Under the pieces are notes generated by a model. The model ran no database searches, was not told the origin of the DNA, and saw only the letters and a program-made list of their open reading frames with translations. A stretch of 64,000 bases of DNA, taken from NCBI RefSeq assembly GCF_046523945.1, contig NZ_CP171363.1, positions 1,860,001-1,924,000 on the forward strand, written 5' to 3'. The stretch comes from Faucicola mancuniensis (lineage in GTDB: Bacteria > Pseudomonadota > Gammaproteobacteria > Pseudomonadales > Moraxellaceae). A program made the position numbers and the translations under genes. Of this stretch, positions 36,762 to 45,665 are shown in pieces; the first letter of the stretch is position 1; each line of letters opens with the position of its first letter.

Positions 36762-38288
36762 ATGATAAAAATAAGTTTGTTGTTTTCGGTGTTTGGCTTG
36801 CCAATCAGTTTTGCCAATGCCCATGATTTTAATCAAAATAGTTATCAAGAAAATGGCTACGGACAAAGTTTGCCAGAAATGAGTCATGGCGGTGGTTTGA
36901 TTGATAATCAACAAAGTTTGATGATTGGCGAATGGGCGTTACGCCAATTAAACAACGCTGCCCCCATGCTAACCGACTACTGGCTACAGGCGAGTATGGA
37001 ACAAATCGTCTGGCAACTGAATGCTGTCGCTCGTGCCGACGCACCGCTTGGCTTGGTGATTATCAATGACAAGCAAATCAACGCCTTTGCTGTACCTGCT
37101 GGCTTGATTGGGTTAAATGTGGGTTTGATTGACAAAGCTCGCAGTATGGACGAAATGGCAAGCGTCATCGCCCACGAAATCGCCCACGTGAGCCAACGCC
37201 ATTATCAACATCGCAATGATGAAAAAACCAAACATTTATTGACCCAAGTGGGCGGTATTTTGGCTGGTGTTGCCGCCGCAAAATCAGGAGGTGGCGATGC
37301 GGCAGCGGTGGCGATTATGGGAGCTCAGACCTTGTCCGCCAACCAAGCCGCCAGTTTTAGCCGTAGCCAAGAGCGAGAAGCCGACCGAGTGGGTATGCAA
37401 ATCATGGCAAAAGCAGGCTATGATGTGAACGCCATGCCCACATTTTTTGCAACCCTTGACCAACAAAATCCTGTCAAACCAAACGCCTTTATTCCAAGTT
37501 TTGTGCTAAGCCACCCATTAACCGCCGAACGCCTTAGCGAAGCACGAGATAGAGCCAGAAATTACAACAATACGACCAATACCAACGGCGATAATAGCTT
37601 GTACCGCAAACAATTATTTGAACAAATTCAATGGCGTAGCCGATATCTTGCCAAATTAACCAACAAAGTTGAACTAACTCAAAGTGCCAAATACAGCGAT
37701 GGGGCAAAATTGGCATTGGCAAGCCTGCTGATTGACGAACGCCAATATACCGAAGCAAACAAAATTTTACAATATTTTGCTAATGATATCAATAACTTAA
37801 ACAATCCATTGGCGGTGGTGATTTCGGCAAAATTGAACGAAAGTCAAGGCAATCTTGACAATGCCAAAGCCAAACTGACTCAACTTACCAATTTATTTCC
37901 TGAACGGCGAGATGCTAAACTGTATTTGGTTGATTTATATTTAAATGACAATAAATATTTGCTAAATAGTGCTAAATCGGCGGTGCAACTGTTGCAACCT
38001 TTATCCAAACAAAATCCACGAGATGTGATTGTGTGGCAAAAGTTGCAACAGGCAAGTGAGATTTTGGCAAAAAATGCCCAAGGCGATGATAAAAAATTGC
38101 AACAAATCAATGTGTTACGTTATCGTGCCAATGCCGAATTTTGGCAAAATCGGTTGGAAAATGCGATTACTTCACTTAATCAAGCCAAAACCATCGCAAA
38201 TAGCCTAAGCAGTAATAAAGCGATTTTGGCAACGATTAACAATCAAATTGAGCAAATTCAAATTGCTAATCAATTAAAAGTTTCGTGA
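36762..38288 (+). CDS. bepA: M48 family metalloprotease, BepA (YfgC)-like
   Basis: A 508-residue periplasmic zinc protease/chaperone with a signal peptide (MIKISLLFSVFGLPISFANA), the zinc motif HEIAHVSQRH, a third ligand in EREADRVG and a C-terminal TPR region. BepA degrades or helps assemble outer-membrane proteins such as LptD. ATG at 36762 is used but has no good ribosome site. An earlier ATG at 36731 is followed by nine A and is out of frame by one base; with eight A it would join this gene (see findings). Confidence 0.88.
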   Translation: MIKISLLFSVFGLPISFANAHDFNQNSYQENGYGQSLPEMSHGGGLIDNQQSLMIGEWALRQLNNAAPMLTDYWLQASMEQIVWQLNAVARADAPLGLVIINDKQINAFAVPAGLIGLNVGLIDKARSMDEMASVIAHEIAHVSQRHYQHRNDEKTKHLLTQVGGILAGVAAAKSGGGDAAAVAIMGAQTLSANQAASFSRSQEREADRVGMQIMAKAGYDVNAMPTFFATLDQQNPVKPNAFIPSFVLSHPLTAERLSEARDRARNYNNTTNTNGDNSLYRKQLFEQIQWRSRYLAKLTNKVELTQSAKYSDGAKLALASLLIDERQYTEANKILQYFANDINNLNNPLAVVISAKLNESQGNLDNAKAKLTQLTNLFPERRDAKLYLVDLYLNDNKYLLNSAKSAVQLLQPLSKQNPRDVIVWQKLQQASEILAKNAQGDDKKLQQINVLRYRANAEFWQNRLENAITSLNQAKTIANSLSSNKAILATINNQIEQIQIANQLKVS

Positions 38289-38289
38289 T

Positions 38290-38967
38290 TTATTGTTGTT
38301 GAACGGTATTTGGCTCAACACCAAGCTCTAACCATTTTGCCAACGTCAAACTTAACTCATCAAGCCCTTGTTTGTTTTGAGCCGAGAATAATTGCACACT
38401 AAACGGCAATTTTAGCTTTTTTAACTCGTTTTTGACTTGTTGCAAGGTATTTTTTGACGCACCGTATTTGAGTTTATCCGCCTTTGTCAAAAGCACATGA
38501 ACAGGCAAATCACCATCTTTTGCCCAATGGAGCATTTGCTCATCAAAAAATTTTAATGGGTGGCGAATATCGGTTAATAAAATCAATCCTGCCAAACTTT
38601 TACGAGAAACCAAATATTTTTCTAACTCTTTTTGCCATTCTTTTTTCATCGACTCTGGCACGGCGGCATAGCCATACCCTGGCAAATCTACCAATCTTTG
38701 TTGGTCATTTCCCATATGGAAAAAGTTAATCATCTGCGTACGTCCAGGTGTTTTTGATGAGCGGGCGAGCTGACGTTGATTGGTTAACGCATTGATGCAA
38801 GACGACTTTCCTGCATTAGAACGCCCAGCAAAGGCGACTTCTAGCCCTGTATCGGCAGGGCAAAGTTTAAACGTGGGGGCAGATAACAAAAATTGGGTTT
38901 GTTGTAACCAACGCTCGTTATCTGCTATGCTGATAGTATTGCTTGTGGTTTGGTCTAATTCGGTCAT
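38290..38967 (-). CDS. engB: Ribosome biogenesis GTPase EngB (YsxC/YihA)
   Basis: A 225-residue essential GTPase for 50S subunit assembly. G1 GRSNAGKSSCINAL, the switch GRTQMINFF, G3 DLPGYGYAAVP and G4 TKADKL are present, with SAQNKQGLDEL as G5. The ATG at 38967 (MTELDQ) is chosen; the frame extends upstream to a TTG at 39036, which lacks support. The gene is divergent from cytochrome c4. Confidence 0.95.
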   Translation of the reverse strand: MTELDQTTSNTISIADNERWLQQTQFLLSAPTFKLCPADTGLEVAFAGRSNAGKSSCINALTNQRQLARSSKTPGRTQMINFFHMGNDQQRLVDLPGYGYAAVPESMKKEWQKELEKYLVSRKSLAGLILLTDIRHPLKFFDEQMLHWAKDGDLPVHVLLTKADKLKYGASKNTLQQVKNELKKLKLPFSVQLFSAQNKQGLDELSLTLAKWLELGVEPNTVQQQ

Positions 38968-39161
38968 TTTTTTTGGCTTGGTAAAAATTTGGGTGTATTT
39001 TAACAGAAAAATCACGCAAAACGTGCAATTTTTCAAATGATTTGATAATTATTATTTCACTTATTCGGCAAGTTATGGCATAATGTGCAACGAAATCAAT
39101 TATACGACTAAGGTTTTTGTGTTTTGATAAAAAATCTGGTTGTTCATCATTGTAAAAAATT

Positions 39162-39191
39162 TTAACAAAATAGAAAAAATCTTGGTATAAT
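39162..39191 (+). promoter_or_regulatory. Predicted sigma-70 promoter of the cytochrome c4 gene
   Basis: -35 TTAACA (39162-39167) and a perfect -10 TATAAT (39186-39191), 18 bp apart, about 95 bp upstream of the ATG. Confidence 0.7.
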
Positions 39192-39286
39192 AGTCAAAAA
39201 TTATAACCTATTTTTATAAATTTTGTTTAAAGATGGCATCTTAAACATAAAAAGATTGCCAACAATCTTTAGTAGGAAGATTACCA

Positions 39287-39955
39287 ATGAAAAAAATTAT
39301 CACTGCCGCAAGCCTTTTAATCGCCAGCGTGAGCGGTTCAGCAGCGATTGCTGTACCAAAATATGATATAGAAAAAGGCAAAGTCATTGCCGAAACTGTG
39401 TGTGCCGCTTGTCATGGTGCAAATGGTGTCAGTGCTGTGCCTGCTCAACCAAACCTTGGCGGTCAAAGCGTAAAATATTTGTATAAACAATTGGTTGCCT
39501 TTAAAAGTGGCGACCGTGTCAACTTAATTATGAAACCATATGCCAGTCAGTTAAGCGACCAAGATATGGCAAATGTGGCAGGTTACTTTGCAAGCCAACC
39601 ACGTTGGACAGTTAGCTATGCCGACCCAGCGACTGCCGAAAAAGCCCAAAAATTGTATTTTGGTGGAGATAGCAAGCGTGGCGTGATTCCTTGTTCTGGT
39701 TGTCATGGTGGCAAGGGCAATGGTAATGATTGGGCGGCTTTCCCACGTTTGGGCGGTCAGCACCCTGAGTATATCGCAACGCAGTTAAAACTGTTCCGTG
39801 CTGCAGGTCGTGAAGACGAAGTGATGGATGCAAGCCAAACTCGTACCAACGATTCAGCCAAAAAAGGCGAAAAAGGCATGATGCAAGTGGTCGCAGCCAA
39901 ATTGTCAGATAATGATATCAAAATTTTGGCAGATTTTATTGGTGGTTTACACTGA
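39287..39955 (+). CDS. Cytochrome c4, di-heme periplasmic
   Basis: A 222-residue periplasmic electron carrier with a Sec signal peptide (ends SAAIA) and two class-I cytochrome c domains. The heme sites are CAACHG (first half) and CSGCHG (second half), with Met ligands expected in MKPYASQLSDQDM and the C-terminal MMQVVAAKLSD segments. It carries electrons to terminal oxidases. A ribosome site (AGGAAG) precedes the ATG, and a strong terminator follows. Confidence 0.93.
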   Translation: MKKIITAASLLIASVSGSAAIAVPKYDIEKGKVIAETVCAACHGANGVSAVPAQPNLGGQSVKYLYKQLVAFKSGDRVNLIMKPYASQLSDQDMANVAGYFASQPRWTVSYADPATAEKAQKLYFGGDSKRGVIPCSGCHGGKGNGNDWAAFPRLGGQHPEYIATQLKLFRAAGREDEVMDASQTRTNDSAKKGEKGMMQVVAAKLSDNDIKILADFIGGLH

Positions 39956-39977
39956 TATTTTTTGCAACATTTTTTTT

Positions 39978-40005
39978 AAAGCCAAGTTTATCTTGGCTTT
40001 TTTTT
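39978..40005 (+). terminator. Terminator after cytochrome c4
   Basis: AAAGCCAAG with its complement CTTGGCTTT, a 5-base loop and a T8 tail. The pstB remnant begins immediately after it. Confidence 0.88.
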
Positions 40006-40011
40006 CGTCTA

Positions 40012-40539
40012 ACGTTTTATGATATTTATTATGACAAATTTCATGCGTTAAAAAATATCAACTTAACCATTGCCGACAAAAAAGTCACCGCCTTTATCGG
40101 ATCATCAGGCTGTGGAAAATCAACGCTACTACGTACCTTTAATCGTATGTACGATTTGTACCCCAATATGCACACCAAAGGCGAAATCTTGTTAGATGGC
40201 AACAATATTTTGGATAAATCAGTAGACGTAAATTTGTTGCGTGCCAAAGTCGGCATGGTGTTCCAAAAACCAACTCCATTTCCCATGTCAATCTATGACA
40301 ACGTGGCGTTTGGCGTGCGATTATACGAAAAATTGAGCAAGGCAGAACTGGACGAACGAGTGGAATGGGCATTAAAAAAATTGGCATTGTGGAACGAAGT
40401 CAAAGACAAACTCAAAGCGTCAGGCTTATCACTATCAGGCGGTCAGCAACAACGTCTATGTATCGCTCGTGGCGTAGCAACTCGCCCAGAAGTGCTACTA
40501 CTTGACGAACCCACGTCCGCACTAGACCCTATTTCTACA
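40012..40539 (+). pseudogene. pstB: pstB remnant, 5' part (phosphate ABC transporter ATPase)
   Basis: This stretch encodes the N-terminal two-thirds of PstB: DKFHALKNINLTIADKKVTA, Walker A GSSGCGKSTLL, the Q-loop VGMVFQKPTPFPMSIYDN, signature LSGGQQQRLCIAR and Walker B EVLLLDEPTSALDPIS. No start codon is available: reading back, the frame runs into the cytochrome c4 terminator, so about 15-20 residues and everything upstream are missing. At 40531-40539 it is interrupted by an insertion element whose other side carries the rest of the gene. It was part of a pstSCAB high-affinity phosphate uptake operon that is otherwise absent here. Confidence 0.92.
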
Positions 40540-40729
40540 CTCTGCACACGACAGAAACTACTAAAATAAAGTTGATTTTCTTTTAAAACTGAGAAAATCA
40601 ACCAACCTATTAAAAAAAGCAAAATCACCACACATAATAAACCGTCTAAATCCATCAATCAGAAAATCTAACCCCAAAGCAAAAACACTTGACTGAGGAC
40701 GACCATTAGACTTAAAGCAACGTTTATAA

Positions 40730-41777
40730 ACCTCAATTCGATATAAAAAATCATTTAACTTATTGAAAAAATATAAACAAATAAGAAACCTACAATAAAG
40801 AATACCCCAACAGGACATTTTTTAATGTAGGCTTCTTTGTTTGATGACAATAAGCAATCAACCCTGCCAACAAATTACTCATAAACCCAACATAACTACG
40901 ATGCCTTGAATGCTCAATTTGACACATATTCTTTAACTCATCAAACACAGTTTCAATCAAAAAACGGCGTTTAAGCAATCGTCTATTTAACCATGAAATA
41001 TCTTTAGATTTCATATTCTTTTTAACATTCGTGATTAACTCAATATCTAAATGCTCATCAAGCCAATCTGTCAATGATTTATCAATATAACCTTTATCAG
41101 CAAAGAGTTTACCAAAAACATGAGATTCACAAAGTCTTTTCACAGGTTGCCTATCATCAACATTGCCTTTGGTTACGGTTAGATTGACCAATTCACCTTT
41201 ATCATTGATAATGACGTGTAGTTTAAAGCCAAAAAACCACCCCATACTGCTTTTACCTCGCTGTGCTGTTTCTGCAAATACTTTGTTGCGGTTGATACGG
41301 TGATTATCACATACGGCTAAACTGGTTGAGTCAATGTAGTTTATGCCTGTGCAGTTGTTTTGCATGAGAGATTGTAGGTAGTCACACATGGGAACTATTG
41401 CTTTTTCCATGAGTTCTACCATTCTTGTGTAGCTTGGTAGGTTTGGAAAGGCAGGTTTTAGCCATTGGGTGAGGTAGTTGTAGTAGAAGGCTTTAAATTC
41501 TCTGTATTTTATTTGGTGAAATACTACCAATATGGTGATGATTTCTGATAAACTAATACGGCATGGTTTGTTTCGTGTTTTTTTACTGCTTTTGCTCTTT
41601 TGGGTTAGCATTTTCTTCTGTTGTTCGTTTGTGTATGTTTTGCAATAGTCGTCTATGTGGCAGTATAGTGCTTCGAGGTTGTCCATGTAAGAAGTCCTTG
41701 TTAGGGTTGTTTGTGGTGAATTTACTTTAACATATTGGGCTTCTTTTTTTTAGTTTTTTCTTATGTCGAATTCAGGT
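40730..41777 (-). mobile_element. IS982-family insertion element nested in the IS4-family element
   Basis: A 1048-bp element with imperfect inverted ends, ACCTCAATTCGATATAA at the left and ACCTGAATTCGACATAA (complement) at the right, flanked by the 7-bp direct repeat TTTATAA (40723-40729 and 41778-41784). It contains one intact transposase frame on the minus strand and is the most recent insertion at this locus. Confidence 0.9.
40790..41686 (-). CDS. IS982-family transposase
   Basis: A 298-residue DDE transposase. It opens with MDNLEALYCHIDDYCKTY, typical for IS982, and has candidate catalytic residues in INYIDSTSLAVC, LTVTKGNVDDRQ and FLIETVFDELK. The frame is complete and the terminal repeats look intact, so it may be active. 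Confidence 0.9.
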   Translation of the reverse strand: MDNLEALYCHIDDYCKTYTNEQQKKMLTQKSKSSKKTRNKPCRISLSEIITILVVFHQIKYREFKAFYYNYLTQWLKPAFPNLPSYTRMVELMEKAIVPMCDYLQSLMQNNCTGINYIDSTSLAVCDNHRINRNKVFAETAQRGKSSMGWFFGFKLHVIINDKGELVNLTVTKGNVDDRQPVKRLCESHVFGKLFADKGYIDKSLTDWLDEHLDIELITNVKKNMKSKDISWLNRRLLKRRFLIETVFDELKNMCQIEHSRHRSYVGFMSNLLAGLIAYCHQTKKPTLKNVLLGYSLL

Positions 41778-42789
41778 TTTATAATGACTAGGCTTATCAT
41801 CAATGACCGCCAAGCCAGTCAAATAAGCCCAACAAAAGGCTAACGCATTTACCGCAACCAATTTACTCACTCTGTCTTGTTTAGTCAAATGCGTATCCTC
41901 AAGATTAAAACCACGCCCCTTTAAACAAGAAAACAGCGTTTCAATCTGCCAACGCATCGCATAAGTTGCCATAGGGTCAATATCATCAAAATCATTGGTA
42001 GCCACAATCACATAATCATTATCACTATCAAGCTTTGCCGATACCTTGACAGGACACTTATCAACAAAGAGTGTTCTAGCATGGTGATAAGTATCTTGCT
42101 GGTTTAAATTATGAAATAGTGTTTTAATTTGTACGCTTTGTCCTTGTGTATTGGTCACTTTACTGTCTTTTTTAATGCGTATGGCAAATTTAATATTTTG
42201 TTTTGTTAGCCAGTCGAACCATGCAGAACCCACAAATTCTCTATCGGCTAATACTTTTTGTATTTTATCTTTACCAAAGGTGTGAATGAATTTTTCAATG
42301 AGTTGTGTTCTCTCTAGTGTTTTTGAGTTGCCTTGTTTGTCTAGCATTGTCCAGTATAAGGGTATGGCAATGCCTTTGTGTACAACAGCTAACATGAAGA
42401 TGTTGATGTTGCTTTTTCCCCATTTCCAGTTGGTACGGTCAATGGTGAGTGTGACTTTGTTTAGTCCAAATAGTTGAAAGATAAGGCGTGCTATTTGGTG
42501 TTCATTTAGGGGTGTTTGGGCGAAAAAGCGTTGTATTCTTCGGTAGTTGCTGTCATTTGTTGTGCTGTTGGTAAAGTGTCTGGCTATCTTTTTTAGGTTA
42601 CTGCTTTGGGCGGTAATGATGGCTATTATCATTAGACTTAAGCAGTTGATTTTTGCCTTGTGTATTGTTAGGTTTTGCGATAAAATTCTTTCTAGTCTGA
42701 TAAGGTTTGGCATGGTTTTAATTCGTCGGAAAAATTACTATTATGCCATTGTTTTATCAGACTTTTTTGTTTTTTTGTCGTGTGCAGAG

Positions 42790-43005
42790 ATTTCTACAGG
42801 GGTGATTGAAGACTTGATTACCGATTTAAAAAACGACTACACCATCGCCATCGTTACCCACAATATGCAACAGGCAGCCCGTGTGTCCGATTACACCGTC
42901 TATATGTATCTAGGCGAAATGATGGAAATGGGCAAAACCGACCAAATGTTTACCAATCCGACATGCAAAGAAACCGAAGAATACATTACAGGCAAATTTG
43001 GTTAA
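42790..43005 (+). pseudogene. pstB: pstB remnant, 3' part
   Basis: After the target duplication the frame continues as TGVIEDLITDLKNDYTIAIV, the H-loop region VTHNMQQAARVSDYT and the PstB C-terminus TEEYITGKFG, ending at TAA (43003-43005). No phoU follows; the efe promoter starts about 70 bp downstream. Confidence 0.92.
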
Positions 43006-43077
43006 ATGCAATCAACTGCGAAGAAATGGGGGCATACTTGTTATGTCCTATTTTTTTGATATTTTTTTATAAAAGAA

Positions 43078-43106
43078 TTGATAACAATTATCATTTATAC
43101 TATAAT
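43078..43106 (+). promoter_or_regulatory. Predicted efeO promoter with Fur box
   Basis: -35 TTGATA (43078-43083) and -10 TATAAT (43101-43106) are 17 bp apart. Overlapping the -35 is TGATAACAATTATCA (43079-43093), which matches the 7-1-7 Fur consensus TGATAATnATTATCA at all but one defined position. Iron-loaded Fur would block polymerase here, so the efe genes should be induced by iron limitation. Confidence 0.8.
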
Positions 43107-43161
43107 AGTTTTGTAAATTTTGTTAATCATTGTAACTTTTTTAAAAAATATGGAAAATATT

Positions 43162-44067
43162 ATGCAAAAAACCAAAATTGCCTTTGCTATCAGCATGTTT
43201 GCTTTATTAACCGCTTGCCAAAAACCTGCTGAACAAGCCCCAGCAACCGATACAACTGCAAGTACACCTGCGACCGCACCAGCATCTGCCCCTGTTGCAT
43301 CAAGCACAGCAAGCTCGGCATCTGCGACAGCAGGTACAGCAGACTTGTCAAAAGAAACCGCAGAATACAAAGCATTTGTTGAAGGTCAAATTGACCAAAT
43401 GCTGGTGGATACTGAAAAATTCGTGGCTTTCTTAAAAGAAGGCAAACTAGAAGAAGCAAAAGCGATTTACCCACACGCACGTATGTATTTTGAGCGTAGT
43501 GAGCCGATTGCCGAGAGTTTTGGCGACCTTGACCCACGCATTGACAACCGTGAAGCCGACCTAGAAAAAGACGAAGTTTGGACAGGGTTTCACACCATTG
43601 AAAAAATCTTATGGACGCAAAACACCACCAAAGGCACAGAAGAGTTAGCGGATAAATTAATCGCTGATATTAAAGAGTTGCGTGCAAAAATCCCAACCGC
43701 TGACGTTACGCCAGAGTTGATGGTGCAAGGTTCTGTGGACTTGTTAAACGAAGTTTCAACAACCAAAATCACAGGCGAAGAAGAGATTTTTTCAAAAACT
43801 GACCTTTACGATTTTAAAGCCAACATTGAAGGTGCGGAAAAGATTTTCCAAATTTTAACACCAAAAATTCAAGAAAAAAATCCAGAATTGGTGAAAGAAT
43901 TAACCCAAAAATTCGCCGATGTGAATGCTTTACTTGATAAACAAAAAGTGGGTGAAAAAGATTACAAACCTTATGACAAATTGACCCAAGAAGAAATCAA
44001 AGCCCTTGCTGAAGCCGTAAACAAACTCGGTGAACCATTGGCACAAATGGGTATTGTTATGCAGTAA
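43162..44067 (+). CDS. efeO: EfeO/imelysin-like iron uptake lipoprotein
   Basis: A 301-residue periplasmic lipoprotein: signal with lipobox LLTAC (Cys near residue 17), an Ala/Ser/Thr/Pro-rich linker to about residue 60, then an imelysin (EfeO M75) domain with the conserved HxxE-type motif GFHTIEKILW and the N-terminal IYPHARMYFERSEPIAESF. It is thought to bind iron for the EfeU permease. The usual EfeO cupredoxin domain is absent, as in short EfeM-type proteins. ATG at 43162 is chosen (GGA upstream, lipobox in place). Confidence 0.9.
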   Translation: MQKTKIAFAISMFALLTACQKPAEQAPATDTTASTPATAPASAPVASSTASSASATAGTADLSKETAEYKAFVEGQIDQMLVDTEKFVAFLKEGKLEEAKAIYPHARMYFERSEPIAESFGDLDPRIDNREADLEKDEVWTGFHTIEKILWTQNTTKGTEELADKLIADIKELRAKIPTADVTPELMVQGSVDLLNEVSTTKITGEEEIFSKTDLYDFKANIEGAEKIFQILTPKIQEKNPELVKELTQKFADVNALLDKQKVGEKDYKPYDKLTQEEIKALAEAVNKLGEPLAQMGIVMQ

Positions 44068-44114
44068 TGTTAATTAAAATTTAATTTTAATTAAGGTTTT
44101 ATAATAAATGAAAT

Positions 44115-44155
44115 AAGCATTAATGACAAATTTTTTGTTGTTAATGCTTTTTTTG
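44115..44155 (+). terminator. Hairpin with T tract between efeO and efeB
   Basis: AAGCATTAA with its complement TTAATGCTT around a 17-base loop, followed by T7. It may reduce transcription of efeB and efeU relative to efeO. Confidence 0.65.
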
Positions 44156-44195
44156 TTTTAAATTTTGTTAAATTTATTTTCTCTAGGAGAAAACC

Positions 44196-45503
44196 ATGTC
44201 AAATCTTACCAATTTAACCAAAAACCGCCGTCAATTTTTACAAAATATGGGTGTTATCGGTGTTGCAGGGGCGACCATTGGTTTAACAGGTTGTGAAAAA
44301 TCTGCCAATTCATCAACCGCACAAAATCAAAATGGCGGTACAGCCAAAGACTCAAGCCCAAATGTCAATCCAAAACACGCAGGCGATAACGCCAGTTCTA
44401 CCAAAAACTGCTTTGCCGATTTGCAGTACAAATTTTATGATGAACACCAGTCGGGTATTTTGACCCCTGCTCAACGTCATATTTATTTTTTGGTGGTGGA
44501 TTTACATACCGAAGATTTAGAAGTAGTTAAACAAATGTTTAAAGATTGGACGGATTATTCTGCCAAATTGATGAAAGGCGAAAATATCAAAGAGTATGAC
44601 AAAAATCCACACGTTCCGCCAACGGATACAGGCGAGGCGGATAGCCTGTCAGCGTATGGTCTGACTTTGACATTTGGCGTTAGTCCGTCTTTTTTCAAAA
44701 AATTGGGGCTTGAGAAAAAACAACCGACTGATTTTAGCGATTTGCCAAACTTTCCACGAGACCAAATTCGTCCAGAGTTGTCAGGTGGTGATATTTGTAT
44801 CCAAGCCTGTGCCGATGATCCGCAAGTCGCTTTTCATGCGGTGCGACAGCTTGTACGTCAAGCTCGCTCAAACATTACGATGAAATGGAGTCAGTCGGGT
44901 TATAACGCTTATAATAGCGGTAGTGAAACGCCTAGAAATTTGTTTGGTTTTAAAGACGGCACAGCGAACAAATCCACGCTTGAAGACCAAGACAAATGGC
45001 TATGGGCGGATAGCAAACAGCAACCTTGGCTTGAGGGCGGTACTTATCTGGTCGTTCGTGTGATTCAGATGTTTTTGGAAACGTGGGACAGAACGTCTTT
45101 AAGAGGGCAAGAGGACACCTTTGGTCGTCATCGTGATACAGGGGCGAGTATTGGTAAAAAAGGCGAGTTTGATGAGTTTGATGTGCATGAAAAAGATGAA
45201 AAAGGCAATTTGGTGATTGCTGAAACCACGCATATGGGGCTTGCAAAACGTACAGGCTTGCAGATTTTACGCCGTTCGTTTTCGTACAGTTCGGGCATTG
45301 ACCCAAAAACAGGGCAGTTTAATACTGGTCTTTTGTTTATTTCTTTCCAAAAATCGCCCATGCAGTTTAGCGTGATTCAAAACGCTTTTGGCAAGGTGGA
45401 TAAAATGACGGAGTACACCACGCATATCGGTAGTGGTTTGTTTGTGTGCTTTGGTGGGGTGAAAGAAGGCGAATATTTGGGGCAGAAGTTATTTGAAAGT
45501 TAA
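44196..45503 (+). CDS. efeB: EfeB, Dyp-type heme peroxidase (Tat substrate)
   Basis: A 435-residue Dyp-type peroxidase exported folded by Tat: the signal has the twin-arginine motif NRRQFLQNMG (Arg11, Arg12) and a hydrophobic stretch ending in GLTGCE, which also looks like a lipobox. The Dyp signature GFKDGTAN is present with the distal Asp, and the proximal histidine is expected near DVHEKD or ETTHMG. In E. coli EfeB acts with EfeUO in iron uptake. Ribosome site AGGAG is clear. Confidence 0.92.
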   Translation: MSNLTNLTKNRRQFLQNMGVIGVAGATIGLTGCEKSANSSTAQNQNGGTAKDSSPNVNPKHAGDNASSTKNCFADLQYKFYDEHQSGILTPAQRHIYFLVVDLHTEDLEVVKQMFKDWTDYSAKLMKGENIKEYDKNPHVPPTDTGEADSLSAYGLTLTFGVSPSFFKKLGLEKKQPTDFSDLPNFPRDQIRPELSGGDICIQACADDPQVAFHAVRQLVRQARSNITMKWSQSGYNAYNSGSETPRNLFGFKDGTANKSTLEDQDKWLWADSKQQPWLEGGTYLVVRVIQMFLETWDRTSLRGQEDTFGRHRDTGASIGKKGEFDEFDVHEKDEKGNLVIAETTHMGLAKRTGLQILRRSFSYSSGIDPKTGQFNTGLLFISFQKSPMQFSVIQNAFGKVDKMTEYTTHIGSGLFVCFGGVKEGEYLGQKLFES

Positions 45504-45539
45504 AAAATAAGGTATTGTTAATTAGAGATATATATCAAG

Positions 45540-45616
45540 AAAACCGTTCGTGGTGAGCTTGTCGAACCATAACGGTTTTCCTACACTTCGACAAGCTCAG
45601 TGCGAACGGAAAACCT
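45540..45616. repeat. Palindromic intergenic repeat in the efe cluster
   Basis: An imperfect inverted repeat of about 23 bp per arm (CCGTTCGTGGTGAGCTTGTC and, in complement, CCGTTCGCACTGAGCTTGTC, both then reading GAA), with extra AACGGTTTTC inside. It can fold into a long hairpin. Closely similar repeats recur across many proteobacterial genomes as I recall, and it has REP-like character. Confidence 0.75.
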
Positions 45617-45665
45617 TAAAAATATATCTAATTTTAACAATGCCAAAAATAAAAAAGGAAAAATT

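Larger units (their letters stand above)
40561..42713 (-). pseudogene. IS4-family transposase, split by an IS982-family element
   Basis: The N-terminal part (42713 down to about 41785) shows the DDE residues: TIDRTNWKWG, VLADREFVG and the Y1-type MRWQIETLFSCLKGRGF, ending in DDKPSHYK. The C-terminal part resumes at 40729 with RCFKSNGRPQSSVFALGL and ends at 40561. Joining the two across the 7-bp TTTATAA duplication gives HYKRCFKSNGRP with no lost residue, so the transposase was whole before the second insertion. Confidence 0.9.
40540..42789 (-). mobile_element. IS4-family insertion element in pstB, itself interrupted
   Basis: Ends are inverted: CTCTGCACACGACA at 40540 and its complement TGTCGTGTGCAGAG at 42789. 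A 9-bp target duplication ATTTCTACA flanks it (40531-40539 and 42790-42798). Removing the element and one duplicate restores a perfect PstB reading (ALDPISTGVIEDL). Without the nested IS982 element and its 7-bp duplication it would be about 1195 bp, a normal size. Its transposase runs on the minus strand. Confidence 0.92.

Noticed and set aside
39043..39057. Fur-box-like TGATAATTATTATTT upstream of cytochrome c4 and engB
   Set aside because: It lacks the last two symmetrical bases, lies far from the predicted promoter, and such matches are expected by chance in very A/T-rich spacer.
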